Shown here piece after piece: positions 16,769-25,825 of a stretch of DNA of 47,348 nt. The notes under the pieces are model-generated. The model made no database searches and was not told where the DNA came from. It was given only the letters and a program-made list of their open reading frames with translations. The position numbers and the translations under genes are program-made. This stretch comes from Rhodanobacteraceae bacterium (GTDB lineage Bacteria; Pseudomonadota; Gammaproteobacteria; Xanthomonadales; Rhodanobacteraceae): positions 1 through 47,348 of the forward strand of contig JAEUPP010000083.1 in NCBI GenBank assembly GCA_016790075.1, in the 5' to 3' direction. How positions within the stretch are numbered: the first letter of the stretch is position 1; each line of letters begins with the position of its first letter.

Positions 16769-17302
16769 ATGCAGCAGGGAGTTCGGAGGCTGGTCGTGTT
16801 TGTGCTGGCCGCAGTGGCGGCCGGGTCGGTGGTGAGCAGCGTCGAGGCTGCCGACGGAACGCGGGTTGCAGCCCGCAAGCATGAATTGGCCGCGCGGCAG
16901 GCCGCGGCTATCGCCATCGTGATCAGCGGCGATAGCGTGATTGCAGGACCGGCGCGTGATGCCATAGGCGCCGTCGCGCGGGAGCAGGGGTTTCGCGTAA
17001 TCCCGGCCAATGGCCGCGGACCGGAGTCGGAGCCTGGAGCCTACGCGCGCAAGGCCGATGCCGTGTTCTACGTGGAGGCGAACCCAGTGGGCGCGACCGA
17101 GGTCGAGTACTACGGTAACGTTTCTATGCTCTACAGTGTGGAGTTCAGTCTGAGTGCGTACCGGACCCGCGATGGTGAATTGCTGTGGGAGCTACCGGCA
17201 CAGTCCATCGACTTCACGGCACTTAATGCCGATGAGAAAGCCAGGGAAGCGGTAGCGCCGCTGCTGGCCGATATCGAGCAGGAGTTACGCCGGATTCGGT
17301 GA
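16769..17302 (+). CDS. Exported protein of unknown function
   Basis: A 177-residue protein with a signal peptide (RRLVVFVLAAVAAGSVVSSVEA). The mature part begins with a charged helix (RVAARKHELAARQAAAIAIV). It then has alternating strands with VFYVEANPVGATEVEYYGN and VEFSLSAYRTRDGELLWELP, resembling outer-membrane or CsgG/TolB-like small beta-domain proteins. The protein is probably periplasmic. GGGAGAA precedes the ATG. It lies at the edge of the T6SS locus and converges on tagF, so it may or may not belong to it. No family is identified with confidence. Confidence 0.65.
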   Translation: MQQGVRRLVVFVLAAVAAGSVVSSVEAADGTRVAARKHELAARQAAAIAIVISGDSVIAGPARDAIGAVAREQGFRVIPANGRGPESEPGAYARKADAVFYVEANPVGATEVEYYGNVSMLYSVEFSLSAYRTRDGELLWELPAQSIDFTALNADEKAREAVAPLLADIEQELRRIR

Positions 17303-17339
17303 TAAGGATACGTAAGACCACGGTGGGTTGCGGGTTTGC

Positions 17340-17936
17340 TCAGTGCCCGAACAGGCGCAGAAACAGGTCGGTGTCGGGTTTGCCGCGATGCTGGTATTCG
17401 CGTAGTGGCGTGTACTGGGTGCGTTCGGACCACCAGATCGAACGCGTACCTGCGGCGTTGAAGTCGGCCAGGCTCAGGATGCCGCGCCAGTCCTCGGCCA
17501 GGTTCAGCGCCGGGTTCTGCACCAGCTCCAGCGATGCTTCGGCATCGAGCTGCGCGTGCAGTATGCGGGGCAAGTCCTGGGCGAGGCGCGACATGCGGCG
17601 CCATAACGTGCCCGCATCCCCGTTGGCGAGTGTGCTGACGGGTGCACAGGTGAAAAAAGGGAAATAGCGGCCAACCCGGTCGACGCTGGGCATCAGCATG
17701 CCGCAGAGCGGCGCGGCCGACCACAGGCCGGCCGGTAGCGCGAATTGCCATACTGGCGCGACGAGATAGCTGTCCAGCCAGGATTCTGATATCGAGCGCA
17801 GCGCAAACAGACCTTCCTGCATCCATTCGTCGACGACGCTGGTCTGATCGCGCGGCAGGCTGCGCGTGACGAAGTCGCCCAGCGAAGGGATCTTGCCGTA
17901 GAAGCCGAACTCGCCGACGAGGCCCAGGTTACTCAT
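17340..17936 (-). CDS. tagF: T6SS-associated protein TagF
   Basis: TagF represses T6SS activity post-translationally, in Pseudomonas by sequestering the FHA protein. The 198 residues form a single TagF_N domain: the opening GFYGKIPSLGDFVTRSLP, a central SWLDSYLVAPVWQFALPAGLW and the VDRVGRYFPFF motif. In some species TagF is fused to the PppA phosphatase; here the two are separate genes. The ATG overlaps the last base of the tssM stop (TGATG), which means tight coupling at the end of the minus-strand operon. It is the last gene of that operon. Confidence 0.93.
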   Translation of the reverse strand: MSNLGLVGEFGFYGKIPSLGDFVTRSLPRDQTSVVDEWMQEGLFALRSISESWLDSYLVAPVWQFALPAGLWSAAPLCGMLMPSVDRVGRYFPFFTCAPVSTLANGDAGTLWRRMSRLAQDLPRILHAQLDAEASLELVQNPALNLAEDWRGILSLADFNAAGTRSIWWSERTQYTPLREYQHRGKPDTDLFLRLFGH

Positions 17937-20900
17937 CAGATGCGGCCCGGGCAGGTGAAGCTGACGAGTTCGCGCAGCCGGAACGGGTTCTGCACACTGC
18001 TCGCGGTCACTTCCAGCACGATGCGCTTGCCGTGGATCAGCAGCGCGGCGATGAAGCGCTCGGGGCCGGCGCCGGGTCGGATTTCACCTTCGTCGAACAG
18101 ACGGAACAAAGCCCAGGGGCCGGTCTTGACCATGTATTTCTCGCCGTCCTTCGCACTGGCCGTGACGAGGCGAACCTGGTTCGTCGCGCGCGGCCCCGGC
18201 CAGGTCGCGCGCTGCGGCACCTGCGGCCCATGGGCGTAGCGGAATACCTGGCCGTCGACGTCGAACGTCATCTGTTCGATGGTCGCGTCCATTTCCAGCA
18301 CCTTGAACTCGAACGACAGGTCCATGGCCTTGCCGCCGGAGGGGAAGAACACATCGCGTATGCGCGCGGCTTTCTGGAACGAGGCCAGGGAGGCCTGTCC
18401 GCCGCCTGGCTGGCGCAGTATCCAGGTCGCGCCGGATACGTCGGCCATCGGCGCAAGGCGGCTCTGGAAGAACTGATCCATCATGCCGCCCTGACTGAAC
18501 ATGCGCGAGAAATCGGCCAGGGTGACTTCCTGTGTCGCCGAGCGCTCGAACGGATAACGACCCTGAATCGCGCGGCGGCAGAACTCGCCCAGCGAACTGT
18601 CGAGTTCACCGCCCAGCGTGCTGCGTATGCTGCCGTCGGTCTGGCGGCTGCTGCTTTCGGCAAGGTTCTCCAGCATGCCGCGCAGCGGCATCGGCAGTTG
18701 CGCGGCTTCGGCGCGTACGCGGGTCAGCACCTCGGTCGAGGGCACACTCAAGGTCGTACGCGTGGCGAGCGCCGCCTGCGTGCCCGACATGTTCATGTAG
18801 ACCTCGTTGAACAGCTTCATCACGTTGTCGATCTGCGGCGTGCCGCTGTCGCTGCGTACGAGCCGCCGTATGGGCTCGAAGCGGTCGTCGACGATACGCT
18901 CCAGCCGCTCTTCCTTGCGTGCAGCAGCGGGCACCATCGAGGGGCCCAGGGTGCGGCGCAGGTCGTCCGCCGCGGTGTTGACCTGACGCTTGGCCTGGGT
19001 CAGCAGCGACTGGTCGTTCGCGTTGTCGGGCTTGATCAGGGTCGTTTCGCGGGCCACCGCGCGCAGGAATTGTGCGATCGGCGAGTCGGGTGCGGACAGG
19101 ATGCGTGCAGTCTCTATGCTCTGCGACATCGAGCTGCTGCTGATCAGTTGCACGTCCGCCAGATAGGTCTCCCAGAGGCCGACGTACTCATGCAGGTAAA
19201 GCCGCTTGAGGTCGCGCTGCAGGGCGCCTTCGCTCAGGGCCTCGAACTGCTGCTGCGGGCGCTGGGCGACACGATCGAGCACCCAGGCTTCCTCGTTTTC
19301 GAGCAGGCCCAGCACCGATTCGGCTTCGGGCAGAAACACGTTGTGGTAGCCGTGGAACGTGAACAGGCCGGGGATGCCCTTGGTCAGCGGTTGGCCGCTG
19401 CTGCGCCGGAATACCAGGGTGGCCTGAGGTCCGCCGGCTTCGGCTACCGTGAAATCACTCAGCGAGCCGTTGTTGAGCCGGTTCTTGAGGCGGCTGTAGG
19501 CGCGCTGGGCGAGGGAGTAGCGCGCAAGTTGCTCGCGCTTTTGCTTGACCAGCTCCTGATCGACCGGGAAGGGCGAAGCGACCGAGTCGGCCGACAGCAG
19601 CCGTGACAGGTGAATGAAAAGCTGATCGCGCTGTTCCTGTGTCGCCGACGGCGGCAGACTGCGTTCCCAGTCCAGACGCAGGAAGGCTTCCACCGTTGCC
19701 GCGTCGTAGTGCTTGGGTTCGCTCAGCATCAGATAGACCTTGAGCGTCTCGTAGGTCAGCTCAAGATTGTCTTCGGGCGTGGTGCGCAGCAGTTCTTCCA
19801 GGCGGCGCACGATGCGCGGCAGCAAGGCGCGTTCTATGGCCTTGCGGTACGAATCCTGCGCTGCGGCGTCGAGCTTGCTGCCCTGGTACAGCCCATAGGT
19901 CAGGTTGAGTGGCGGATCACCGACTGCAAAGTTCGGTCCGTCAGCGAGTTTCACCAAGGCATTCAGACCTGGCAGCAGTTCGAGCAGGGTGCCACCCTGG
20001 CCCTTCTGCATGCTCTTGAGGTGACCGTCCACGAGCGCAGTCTTTGAATCGACGAAGTCGATATAGCCGGTGTTGCGCTTGTAGCTCACGGCCCAACCGA
20101 GCACGCCCAGCGCGAGCAAGCCGAGTACGCCCAGATGCCCGGCGATGCTGAGCAGGCGCTCGCGCCGCTCGGCACGGCGGTTGCGCCCGGCCAGATGTGC
20201 TTCGGGAAAAATTACCTTGTGCAGAAGATCCTGCAGGAAGTAGCTCTTGCCGCTCTTGGGCGTCTGCTGCAGCGAGACGCGGCCGTCGAAGCCCAGGCTG
20301 CGGTTGAGGCTGCCGAGCAGCCGGTCGAACGGTGTGCCTTCCTGCGTGCCGCTGGTGAAGTACACCCCACGCAGCATCGCGGTTGGGGCGAACTTGGAGT
20401 CGGCAAATACGTTCTGCAACAGTTGCCGCACCAGCGGCGTCAGGTTCGAGAAATGCTGTGGCAAGGTATAGGCGCGGGCGCGCCGCGCGGTATCGTTCTC
20501 GCTCAGCATCAGCTCGGGCAGCTTGTCAAACAGGCGCCGCGCCAGCGCGTCCATCTCCTGTTCCATCTGCTTGCCGAGCTGGTCGCGGTTCACTTCAGCG
20601 CCGAGTTGCAGCGGCAGGGTGAAACCCCATACCTGGGCACGATCTTCCTTGCTCAGGTTGGCAAAGTACTCATTGAAGCCGCCGAGCAGGTCGACCTTGC
20701 TGACGAGCACATAGATCGGGAACGCGATATTGAGGTTTTCGGTGAGTTCGTTGAGGCGGGCGCGTATCCGTGCCGCATGGCGTACACGCTCGTCCTCGTT
20801 CGAGGTGAGCAGGTCGGCGACCGAAATCGTGAGGATGGCGCCGTTCAGCGGCTGGCGTGGACGGAAGCGCTTGAGCAGCTTGAGAAAGCCTTCCCATTCG

Positions 20901-21535
20901 GCCTTGTCTGCCGTGGCGTCGCTTTCCTGCGTGGTATAGCGGCCGGCGGTATCGAGCAGCACTGTCTCGTCGGCGAACCACCAGTCGCAGCTACGCGTAC
21001 CGCCGACGCCACGAATGCTCTCCTTGCCCATTTCCTCGGCCAGCGGAAAACGCAGGCCACTGTTGAGCAAGGCGGTGGTCTTGCCTGAACCCGGTGCGCC
21101 TATGAATACATACCAGGGTATCTGATAGAGGTATTTCTGGCCGAATTGCGCGAACAGCCCGTTTTCTTTCTTGCCGCCAAAACGTGTTTTCTTGAGCTGG
21201 CCCAGGGCGCGTTCGAAGTTTGTGCGCAGCTCGTCTATCGCCGCGCGCGAGGGATCGTCGGGCGTTGCCGGCTTGGCTTCGCGCAGACCCATGACGGCAT
21301 CGATAAGACGCGCGTTCATGCGCTGTTTTTTCCAGACGCGGATCACCAGGCGCAGCAGCACGAGCACGAAAATGCCGACGATGATCCAGCTGCGCACCGC
21401 GACGGGTTCCAGCGGCCGGTAGTTTGCAAAAGCAAACAGTGGACCGAGGAACCAGATCGCGAGCGCGAGGGCGATCAGGCCCAGCGCAATGAACACATAG
21501 CGGTTGAAGATCAGCGAAAACAGACGGCGCAACAC
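17936..21535 (-). CDS. tssM: T6SS membrane-complex protein TssM (IcmF)
   Basis: The 1199-residue inner-membrane protein spans the periplasm to TssJ and, with TssL, forms the envelope channel. Two membrane helices lie at about 12-36 and 49-68. The cytoplasmic GTPase-like domain has Walker A GAPGSGKTT (146-154) and Walker B VLLDTAGRY. A third membrane helix (LGVLGLLALGVLGWAVSY) lies near residue 480. The long periplasmic IcmF-related part ends with the beta-sandwich that binds TssJ. Start GTG 21535 overlaps the tssL stop by one base (TAGTG). The P-loop is intact, unlike in some T6SS where it is lost. Confidence 0.96.
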   Translation of the reverse strand: MLRRLFSLIFNRYVFIALGLIALALAIWFLGPLFAFANYRPLEPVAVRSWIIVGIFVLVLLRLVIRVWKKQRMNARLIDAVMGLREAKPATPDDPSRAAIDELRTNFERALGQLKKTRFGGKKENGLFAQFGQKYLYQIPWYVFIGAPGSGKTTALLNSGLRFPLAEEMGKESIRGVGGTRSCDWWFADETVLLDTAGRYTTQESDATADKAEWEGFLKLLKRFRPRQPLNGAILTISVADLLTSNEDERVRHAARIRARLNELTENLNIAFPIYVLVSKVDLLGGFNEYFANLSKEDRAQVWGFTLPLQLGAEVNRDQLGKQMEQEMDALARRLFDKLPELMLSENDTARRARAYTLPQHFSNLTPLVRQLLQNVFADSKFAPTAMLRGVYFTSGTQEGTPFDRLLGSLNRSLGFDGRVSLQQTPKSGKSYFLQDLLHKVIFPEAHLAGRNRRAERRERLLSIAGHLGVLGLLALGVLGWAVSYKRNTGYIDFVDSKTALVDGHLKSMQKGQGGTLLELLPGLNALVKLADGPNFAVGDPPLNLTYGLYQGSKLDAAAQDSYRKAIERALLPRIVRRLEELLRTTPEDNLELTYETLKVYLMLSEPKHYDAATVEAFLRLDWERSLPPSATQEQRDQLFIHLSRLLSADSVASPFPVDQELVKQKREQLARYSLAQRAYSRLKNRLNNGSLSDFTVAEAGGPQATLVFRRSSGQPLTKGIPGLFTFHGYHNVFLPEAESVLGLLENEEAWVLDRVAQRPQQQFEALSEGALQRDLKRLYLHEYVGLWETYLADVQLISSSSMSQSIETARILSAPDSPIAQFLRAVARETTLIKPDNANDQSLLTQAKRQVNTAADDLRRTLGPSMVPAAARKEERLERIVDDRFEPIRRLVRSDSGTPQIDNVMKLFNEVYMNMSGTQAALATRTTLSVPSTEVLTRVRAEAAQLPMPLRGMLENLAESSSRQTDGSIRSTLGGELDSSLGEFCRRAIQGRYPFERSATQEVTLADFSRMFSQGGMMDQFFQSRLAPMADVSGATWILRQPGGGQASLASFQKAARIRDVFFPSGGKAMDLSFEFKVLEMDATIEQMTFDVDGQVFRYAHGPQVPQRATWPGPRATNQVRLVTASAKDGEKYMVKTGPWALFRLFDEGEIRPGAGPERFIAALLIHGKRIVLEVTASSVQNPFRLRELVSFTCPGRI

Positions 21536-22827
21536 TAGCGAACCTCCTTGTTCAGCTCGGCCGGCGAGGCGAATACGGTGATTTCGACGCGACGATTCTG
21601 CGCGCGGCCGGCGGGCGTTGTGTTGTCTGCGATGGGGTCGGCCTCACCGCGGCCTTCGGTGCCGATGCGGCCGGGTGTGCGCACGGTCGCGTCGATCTGC
21701 GCGGCGACAGCGCGCGCACGTTCCTGCGACAGTTCCCAGTTCGACGGAAAGCGTACGCTGCGCATGGGCCGATCGTCGGTATGGCCACTGACCAGCACGC
21801 GACCGCGTACTTCGTTGATGGCTGCAGCGATGCGATCGACGATGTCGCGGTAGTTCGGGCGCATGGTCGCGCTGCCGGACTCAAACAGACCATCGCCGCG
21901 GATGGTCACGGTGCTCTGCTCGGAATTCTCCTTGACCGAGACCAGGCCCTCGCGAATTTCCTTTTCCAGAAACTTCGAGAAACGCAGCGGTGGTGGCGCA
22001 TCCCGTACTACCGGCGGCGGCGCCGGCAGCTTGAGGCTGCTGATGGCGATAAAGGTCTTGTCGGAATGGGCAGCGAGCCAGAACGCCAGCAGCATGTAGA
22101 AGCCGACCCCGAGCAGTACCGCGACGATCGCCGACACCCAGACCGGGATCATGCCCCAGATACGTGGTAGCTCGGCCGCGTGACCTTGCCAGTGGATCGA
22201 CAGCGGGCGGTCCGGCACCCCGCGCGAAGTCTTGATGATGTCAGCGAGGCGACGCTTGAGATTTTCGAGCTGGCTCTGGCCGTTGGAGACGATGCGGTAG
22301 CGTCCCTCGAAGCCCAGCGCAATGCAGTAGTACATGAGCTCCAGTACGTCGAGGTACTGCGCCGGCGTCTGCGCGAGTTTCGCCAGCAGCTGGTAGAACT
22401 TCTCGCCACCCCAGGTCTCGTTGTGGAAAGTGACCAGCAGTGAATTCTTTGACCACGCGCCTGAGCCGCCCCAGGGCGTCTGAGCGGCGGCTTCGTCGAG
22501 CACGGTGCACAGGCAATAACGTGCAGCGACAATGTGCTCGGCCGGAATGCCCTGTGCCTTGGCCGCGGCATCGAAGCGGCGGATCTCATCGGCGAGATAG
22601 CTGCGCAGTTTGTCCGGATCGGCGTTGTGGACCAGTGTACGGATCTGGTAGACCAGATTGAGGATAGGGTTGGCCAGCGCGATCAGTGGCGAGTTGCCGG
22701 AAGGAATTTCCGGTTCCGATGATTGCCACGCCGGCTGTGCGCCGGCGGACAGCGGCGTCGCAGTGCCACCTGGGCTCGGCATGACAAAGGTGCGATTGTT
22801 GCCGGCATTGAACGAAGGGTTGGACAT
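21535..22827 (-). CDS. tssL: T6SS protein TssL with C-terminal OmpA peptidoglycan-binding domain
   Basis: A 430-residue protein. The N-terminal DotU domain (about residues 45-235, with NPILNLVYQIRTL and the Trp-rich GGSGAWSKNSLLVTFHNETW) faces the cytoplasm. One membrane helix (about 225-245) follows, then an OmpA-like domain whose VSGHTDDRPMRS and NWELSQERARAVA motifs contact diaminopimelate in peptidoglycan. This evolved TssL anchors the complex to the cell wall directly, so no separate TagL gene is needed, and none is seen. It lies 63 bp after tssK and overlaps tssM by one base. Confidence 0.95.
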   Translation of the reverse strand: MSNPSFNAGNNRTFVMPSPGGTATPLSAGAQPAWQSSEPEIPSGNSPLIALANPILNLVYQIRTLVHNADPDKLRSYLADEIRRFDAAAKAQGIPAEHIVAARYCLCTVLDEAAAQTPWGGSGAWSKNSLLVTFHNETWGGEKFYQLLAKLAQTPAQYLDVLELMYYCIALGFEGRYRIVSNGQSQLENLKRRLADIIKTSRGVPDRPLSIHWQGHAAELPRIWGMIPVWVSAIVAVLLGVGFYMLLAFWLAAHSDKTFIAISSLKLPAPPPVVRDAPPPLRFSKFLEKEIREGLVSVKENSEQSTVTIRGDGLFESGSATMRPNYRDIVDRIAAAINEVRGRVLVSGHTDDRPMRSVRFPSNWELSQERARAVAAQIDATVRTPGRIGTEGRGEADPIADNTTPAGRAQNRRVEITVFASPAELNKEVR

Positions 22828-22890
22828 GGTCGCTTCTATCAGGAGTTCAGTGCCCGCCGGCAGTCGGCGCGGCGCGCGGCAAGCGCGCCG

Positions 22891-24225
22891 CTAGCGGCGT
22901 ACGGCCCAGCATTCGAGTTCGAGATCGGGAAACTCGCCAGCGACATGCAGCGCCAGCGTGCCGGTATTTTGCAGCTGCTTCCACAAATCCGCCGATGTAT
23001 CCATCTCGAAATAGTGATAACCCGCATGGTAGGGAATCTGGCGCGGCGCCACTGGCAGCAGTCGCAGACCGACCCCCGGCAGGTGCAGGTTTACCAGATC
23101 GCGGATCTTGTCTGCGGGGCCGATCTTGACCTGAGTGGGGAAGTTCGAGCGCAGCGCTTCCGGCGGCGTGCTGGCGTGTACGGCAAGAATGAACTGGGCA
23201 CTGCGCAGCAGCTCCGTGTCGCTGACGTGGCCGACGCGAACGCCGTAGTTGCGGATCTGAAGGTCGATCTGCACCGCATTCTGTTCCAGCACCGTCGACA
23301 GGCCGCGACGTAGCAGAAACATCAGCGGCATGATGCAGCCGTAGAGGTCGTCGTGGTCGTAGTGCGGCCAGGTGGTCGGCCGCCGCGATGCTTCCATGAA
23401 GGTCGCCAGTTCGCCGGCTATCTGCACCAGCGTTGTGTAGAAACGCTCCGGATGCAGCACCGAAGGGTTAATCAGGTGCCCCAGCAGCGGCTGGTAACGG
23501 TTGAGCATCTGCAGCAGCAGAAACTCGCCGACCTCAGACACACCGCCACGGCCAGGCTGGCTCAGACGATCGGCGAGCACATCGGCACGCTGGTTGACCA
23601 GGCCGTGCAGCTCGTTGAGCAACGACATCAGATAAGAGAATGCCGAGCAGGCTACGACGGGCGGAATGTATTCGCTGTCCAGCAGCAGCTGTCTATCACT
23701 GCGGCATTCGACCACGCGTGCGACGCCGACACCGAGCCAGCCATCGGCGAGATCCTTTTCCAGCACCAGGCGCAGGCGCGGCGTACCGAGCTGCAGATCG
23801 GCCGGTTCGCCGGCGATGGAGTTCTCGTCGCGCACCACCGCGTCGCTGACGGTATAGCGAGCCAGCGATGCCGGGTGATCCTCGAAGACGACGTGTTCGG
23901 TGCCGGGCCGTTTCAGCGGCAGTGCGAGATAGACCGTCTGGTTGACCACGCCTTCCCTGAAGTGCAGCGGCTCGGGTGCGGCGCTCTGCACTGGAAACGC
24001 GAAGGTCGTGCCGTCAGGCAGCAGTCCGGTTGCGCTCTGGATCGCGAGCTTGCCGACGGCGAGCGCGGCGATATCAAGACGCAGCTCGCGAAACCCCCAG
24101 AAAAAAGGTTCCGCGGCCAGCGTGCGCTGATGCGTGTGGAATTCGAGATAGCGCTCCTGCTGCTGGAAATGCTGCGGGCGCAAGAACATGCCTTCAGCCC
24201 AGACTACTTTCTTGTACGGATCCAT
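22891..24225 (-). CDS. tssK: T6SS baseplate protein TssK
   Basis: TssK trimers join the T6SS baseplate to the membrane complex. The 444 residues start with the family signature KVVWAEGMFLRPQHFQQQER and keep the shoulder and neck regions and the C-terminal head (YFEMDTSADLWKQLQ). Start ATG 24225 is preceded by AGGAAGGTGAG. It is separated from tssJ by 42 bp and from tssL by 63 bp, so it belongs to the minus-strand operon. Nothing is missing compared with relatives of about 445 residues. Confidence 0.96.
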   Translation of the reverse strand: MDPYKKVVWAEGMFLRPQHFQQQERYLEFHTHQRTLAAEPFFWGFRELRLDIAALAVGKLAIQSATGLLPDGTTFAFPVQSAAPEPLHFREGVVNQTVYLALPLKRPGTEHVVFEDHPASLARYTVSDAVVRDENSIAGEPADLQLGTPRLRLVLEKDLADGWLGVGVARVVECRSDRQLLLDSEYIPPVVACSAFSYLMSLLNELHGLVNQRADVLADRLSQPGRGGVSEVGEFLLLQMLNRYQPLLGHLINPSVLHPERFYTTLVQIAGELATFMEASRRPTTWPHYDHDDLYGCIMPLMFLLRRGLSTVLEQNAVQIDLQIRNYGVRVGHVSDTELLRSAQFILAVHASTPPEALRSNFPTQVKIGPADKIRDLVNLHLPGVGLRLLPVAPRQIPYHAGYHYFEMDTSADLWKQLQNTGTLALHVAGEFPDLELECWAVRR

Positions 24226-24267
24226 CTCACCTTCCTGGCCTGGCGATGCGACGTCGGTTCATGGCAG

Positions 24268-24867
24268 TCACTTCTTCAGCGGCGGGCCAGACAGCGTGAC
24301 CTTGCGTTCATCGAGATTGACTTTGTACTCGACCGTGGGCTTTCCACTCTTCAGGAATTCCGGCAGCTTGATCCACTTCTTGCGTTGTGGCGGCAGGTCG
24401 AGTGCGGCGCGCCAGACGCTGTTTTCCATGTCGCGGAAGCCGACCATAACGCCAATCGCATCTTCGTCGGCGTCGAAGGTGTAGCTTTTCTTGACGGTTG
24501 CGCCGGGTTGGACGGGGAACGGATCCTTGAGCACGACGACGCCGTCGAGGTCGCCTTTGGTTTCGTCGGCAAGGGTGAAGTAGTCAGCCGTCATGAACGG
24601 AGCCGCGCGCTTGAGCTTGAGCACGGTCACCACGGCGGGCGAGGGCCGCAGATTGATATCCGGGTTGAGCTTGCTGCCGGCGGTGACCACGACTTCAACG
24701 GTCACTGGATTGCGCTTCTTCGGCGCGGACGAACAGCCTTGCAGTGCCAGCAATGACACGCAAAACAGCAGTCCGAGGCAACGGACCAGGCTAAGAGCCC
24801 AGGCGCGGTCGGCAACGCGGGATGCCTGGAAAGTCAAGGGCGACACGGGCGAGCGGGTGGCGGTCAT
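24268..24867 (-). CDS. tssJ: T6SS outer-membrane lipoprotein TssJ
   Basis: The 199-residue lipoprotein tethers the TssM periplasmic tip to the outer membrane. A hydrophobic segment (CLGLLFCVSLLALQGC) ends at lipobox Cys45. The mature chain shows the TssJ transthyretin-like strands: VEVVVTAGSKLNPD, LKLKRAAPFMTADYFTL and VGVMVGFRDMENSVWRA-like. About 20 polar residues before the hydrophobic core make the signal peptide unusually long, so the true start may be further in, but no better-placed ATG or ribosome site stands out. The gene lies 118 bp downstream of pppA, a gap long enough for an internal promoter. Confidence 0.9.
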   Translation of the reverse strand: MTATRSPVSPLTFQASRVADRAWALSLVRCLGLLFCVSLLALQGCSSAPKKRNPVTVEVVVTAGSKLNPDINLRPSPAVVTVLKLKRAAPFMTADYFTLADETKGDLDGVVVLKDPFPVQPGATVKKSYTFDADEDAIGVMVGFRDMENSVWRAALDLPPQRKKWIKLPEFLKSGKPTVEYKVNLDERKVTLSGPPLKK

Positions 24868-24985
24868 GGCGTAGGCAGCACCGGTAGGTTGATGATGGCG
24901 GACGAGTCAGGGGAGCTTGTCCGTCGGGCAAAACGTGATGATGACAGCGGTGTAGCAAACTCTCTGGGACAGCGGTCGCAGACCC

Positions 24986-25825
24986 TCAGACCGGGTCAGG
25001 ACTGACCTCGGCAACGAGGCTGGCGACATCCTGGTCGGGCCAGGGCATGGTGATTTCGTTCGGACGACCAACCCAGACGGCGAGTGCGCTGTAGTTGTCC
25101 TGCAGCGGCGTGCCGCGCAACTGGATCAGTTGTTCCATCTGCAGCAGCCATTCCTCGGCGGAATCGGCGCGTGTGAGGTTGGCGATCATTTCCGTTTCGA
25201 GTACGACTTCCCAGAAACCGTCGGTACACAGCAGGAAGGCATCGCCGTCGTCGACATCGAACGCGGTTTCCAGGGCGTTGGGCGGTACACCGTCGCCCAT
25301 GCCCAACGCGGCAAACAGCAGGTTGCGCTTGGCGTGATTGCGGATTTCACTCTCGCTGATGACGCCAGCGTCGACAAAGGTCTGCACTACGCTGTGATCT
25401 TTGGTCAGCTGGCGGCAGCTGCGTTTGCGGAACAGATAGAGCCGTGTATCGCCTAGGTTGGACCACTGCGCTTTCTGCGCATTGCCGTCAAGGAACAAGG
25501 CGGCGACGGTCGCGCTCATCTTGCGCAGGCCACCGGTCAACTGCTGGCCGTAACGGATCGCAACATCCGTCTGCGTGATGATGCGTTCTATGTTCTCCCG
25601 GCTGAGCTCGGGTGCATGCGAATACGCCGACAGCACGGTGCGCACCGCCGTTTCCGAGGCGACATCGCCGCCGCCGTGACCACCGGCCCCATCGCAGACG
25701 ATAAAGCAGGAGCCGCCGTCGGAGGTCCAGTAGCCACAGGCGTCTTCGTTGTATTCGCGACCGCCCTGGCCCGAAAGCGTAGCGAACTCGATGCGGACAC
25801 CACTGCCAGCGACGTAGGTATTCAC
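24986..25825 (-). CDS. pppA: PP2C-type Ser/Thr phosphatase PppA
   Basis: The enzyme reverses threonine phosphorylation of the T6SS FHA protein and so switches secretion off. The 279-residue catalytic domain has all PP2C metal motifs: REYNEDACGY, CDGAGGHGGGD, SNLGDTRLYL and LCTDGFWEVV. Its GTG start overlaps the tagH stop by 4 bp (GTGA), so substrate and phosphatase are made together. No membrane segment or extra domain is visible, so it is cytoplasmic. Confidence 0.95.
   Translation of the reverse strand: MNTYVAGSGVRIEFATLSGQGGREYNEDACGYWTSDGGSCFIVCDGAGGHGGGDVASETAVRTVLSAYSHAPELSRENIERIITQTDVAIRYGQQLTGGLRKMSATVAALFLDGNAQKAQWSNLGDTRLYLFRKRSCRQLTKDHSVVQTFVDAGVISESEIRNHAKRNLLFAALGMGDGVPPNALETAFDVDDGDAFLLCTDGFWEVVLETEMIANLTRADSAEEWLLQMEQLIQLRGTPLQDNYSALAVWVGRPNEITMPWPDQDVASLVAEVSPDPV

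Noticed and set aside
18032-19606. Long plus-strand frame (524 codons)
   Set aside because: It is antisense to the clear tssM gene; composition is His/Arg/Gln-rich and arises from GC-biased codon positions.
23353-24756. Long plus-strand frame opposite tssK and tssJ
   Set aside because: Antisense to two conserved T6SS genes, with no ribosome site and no recognisable motif.
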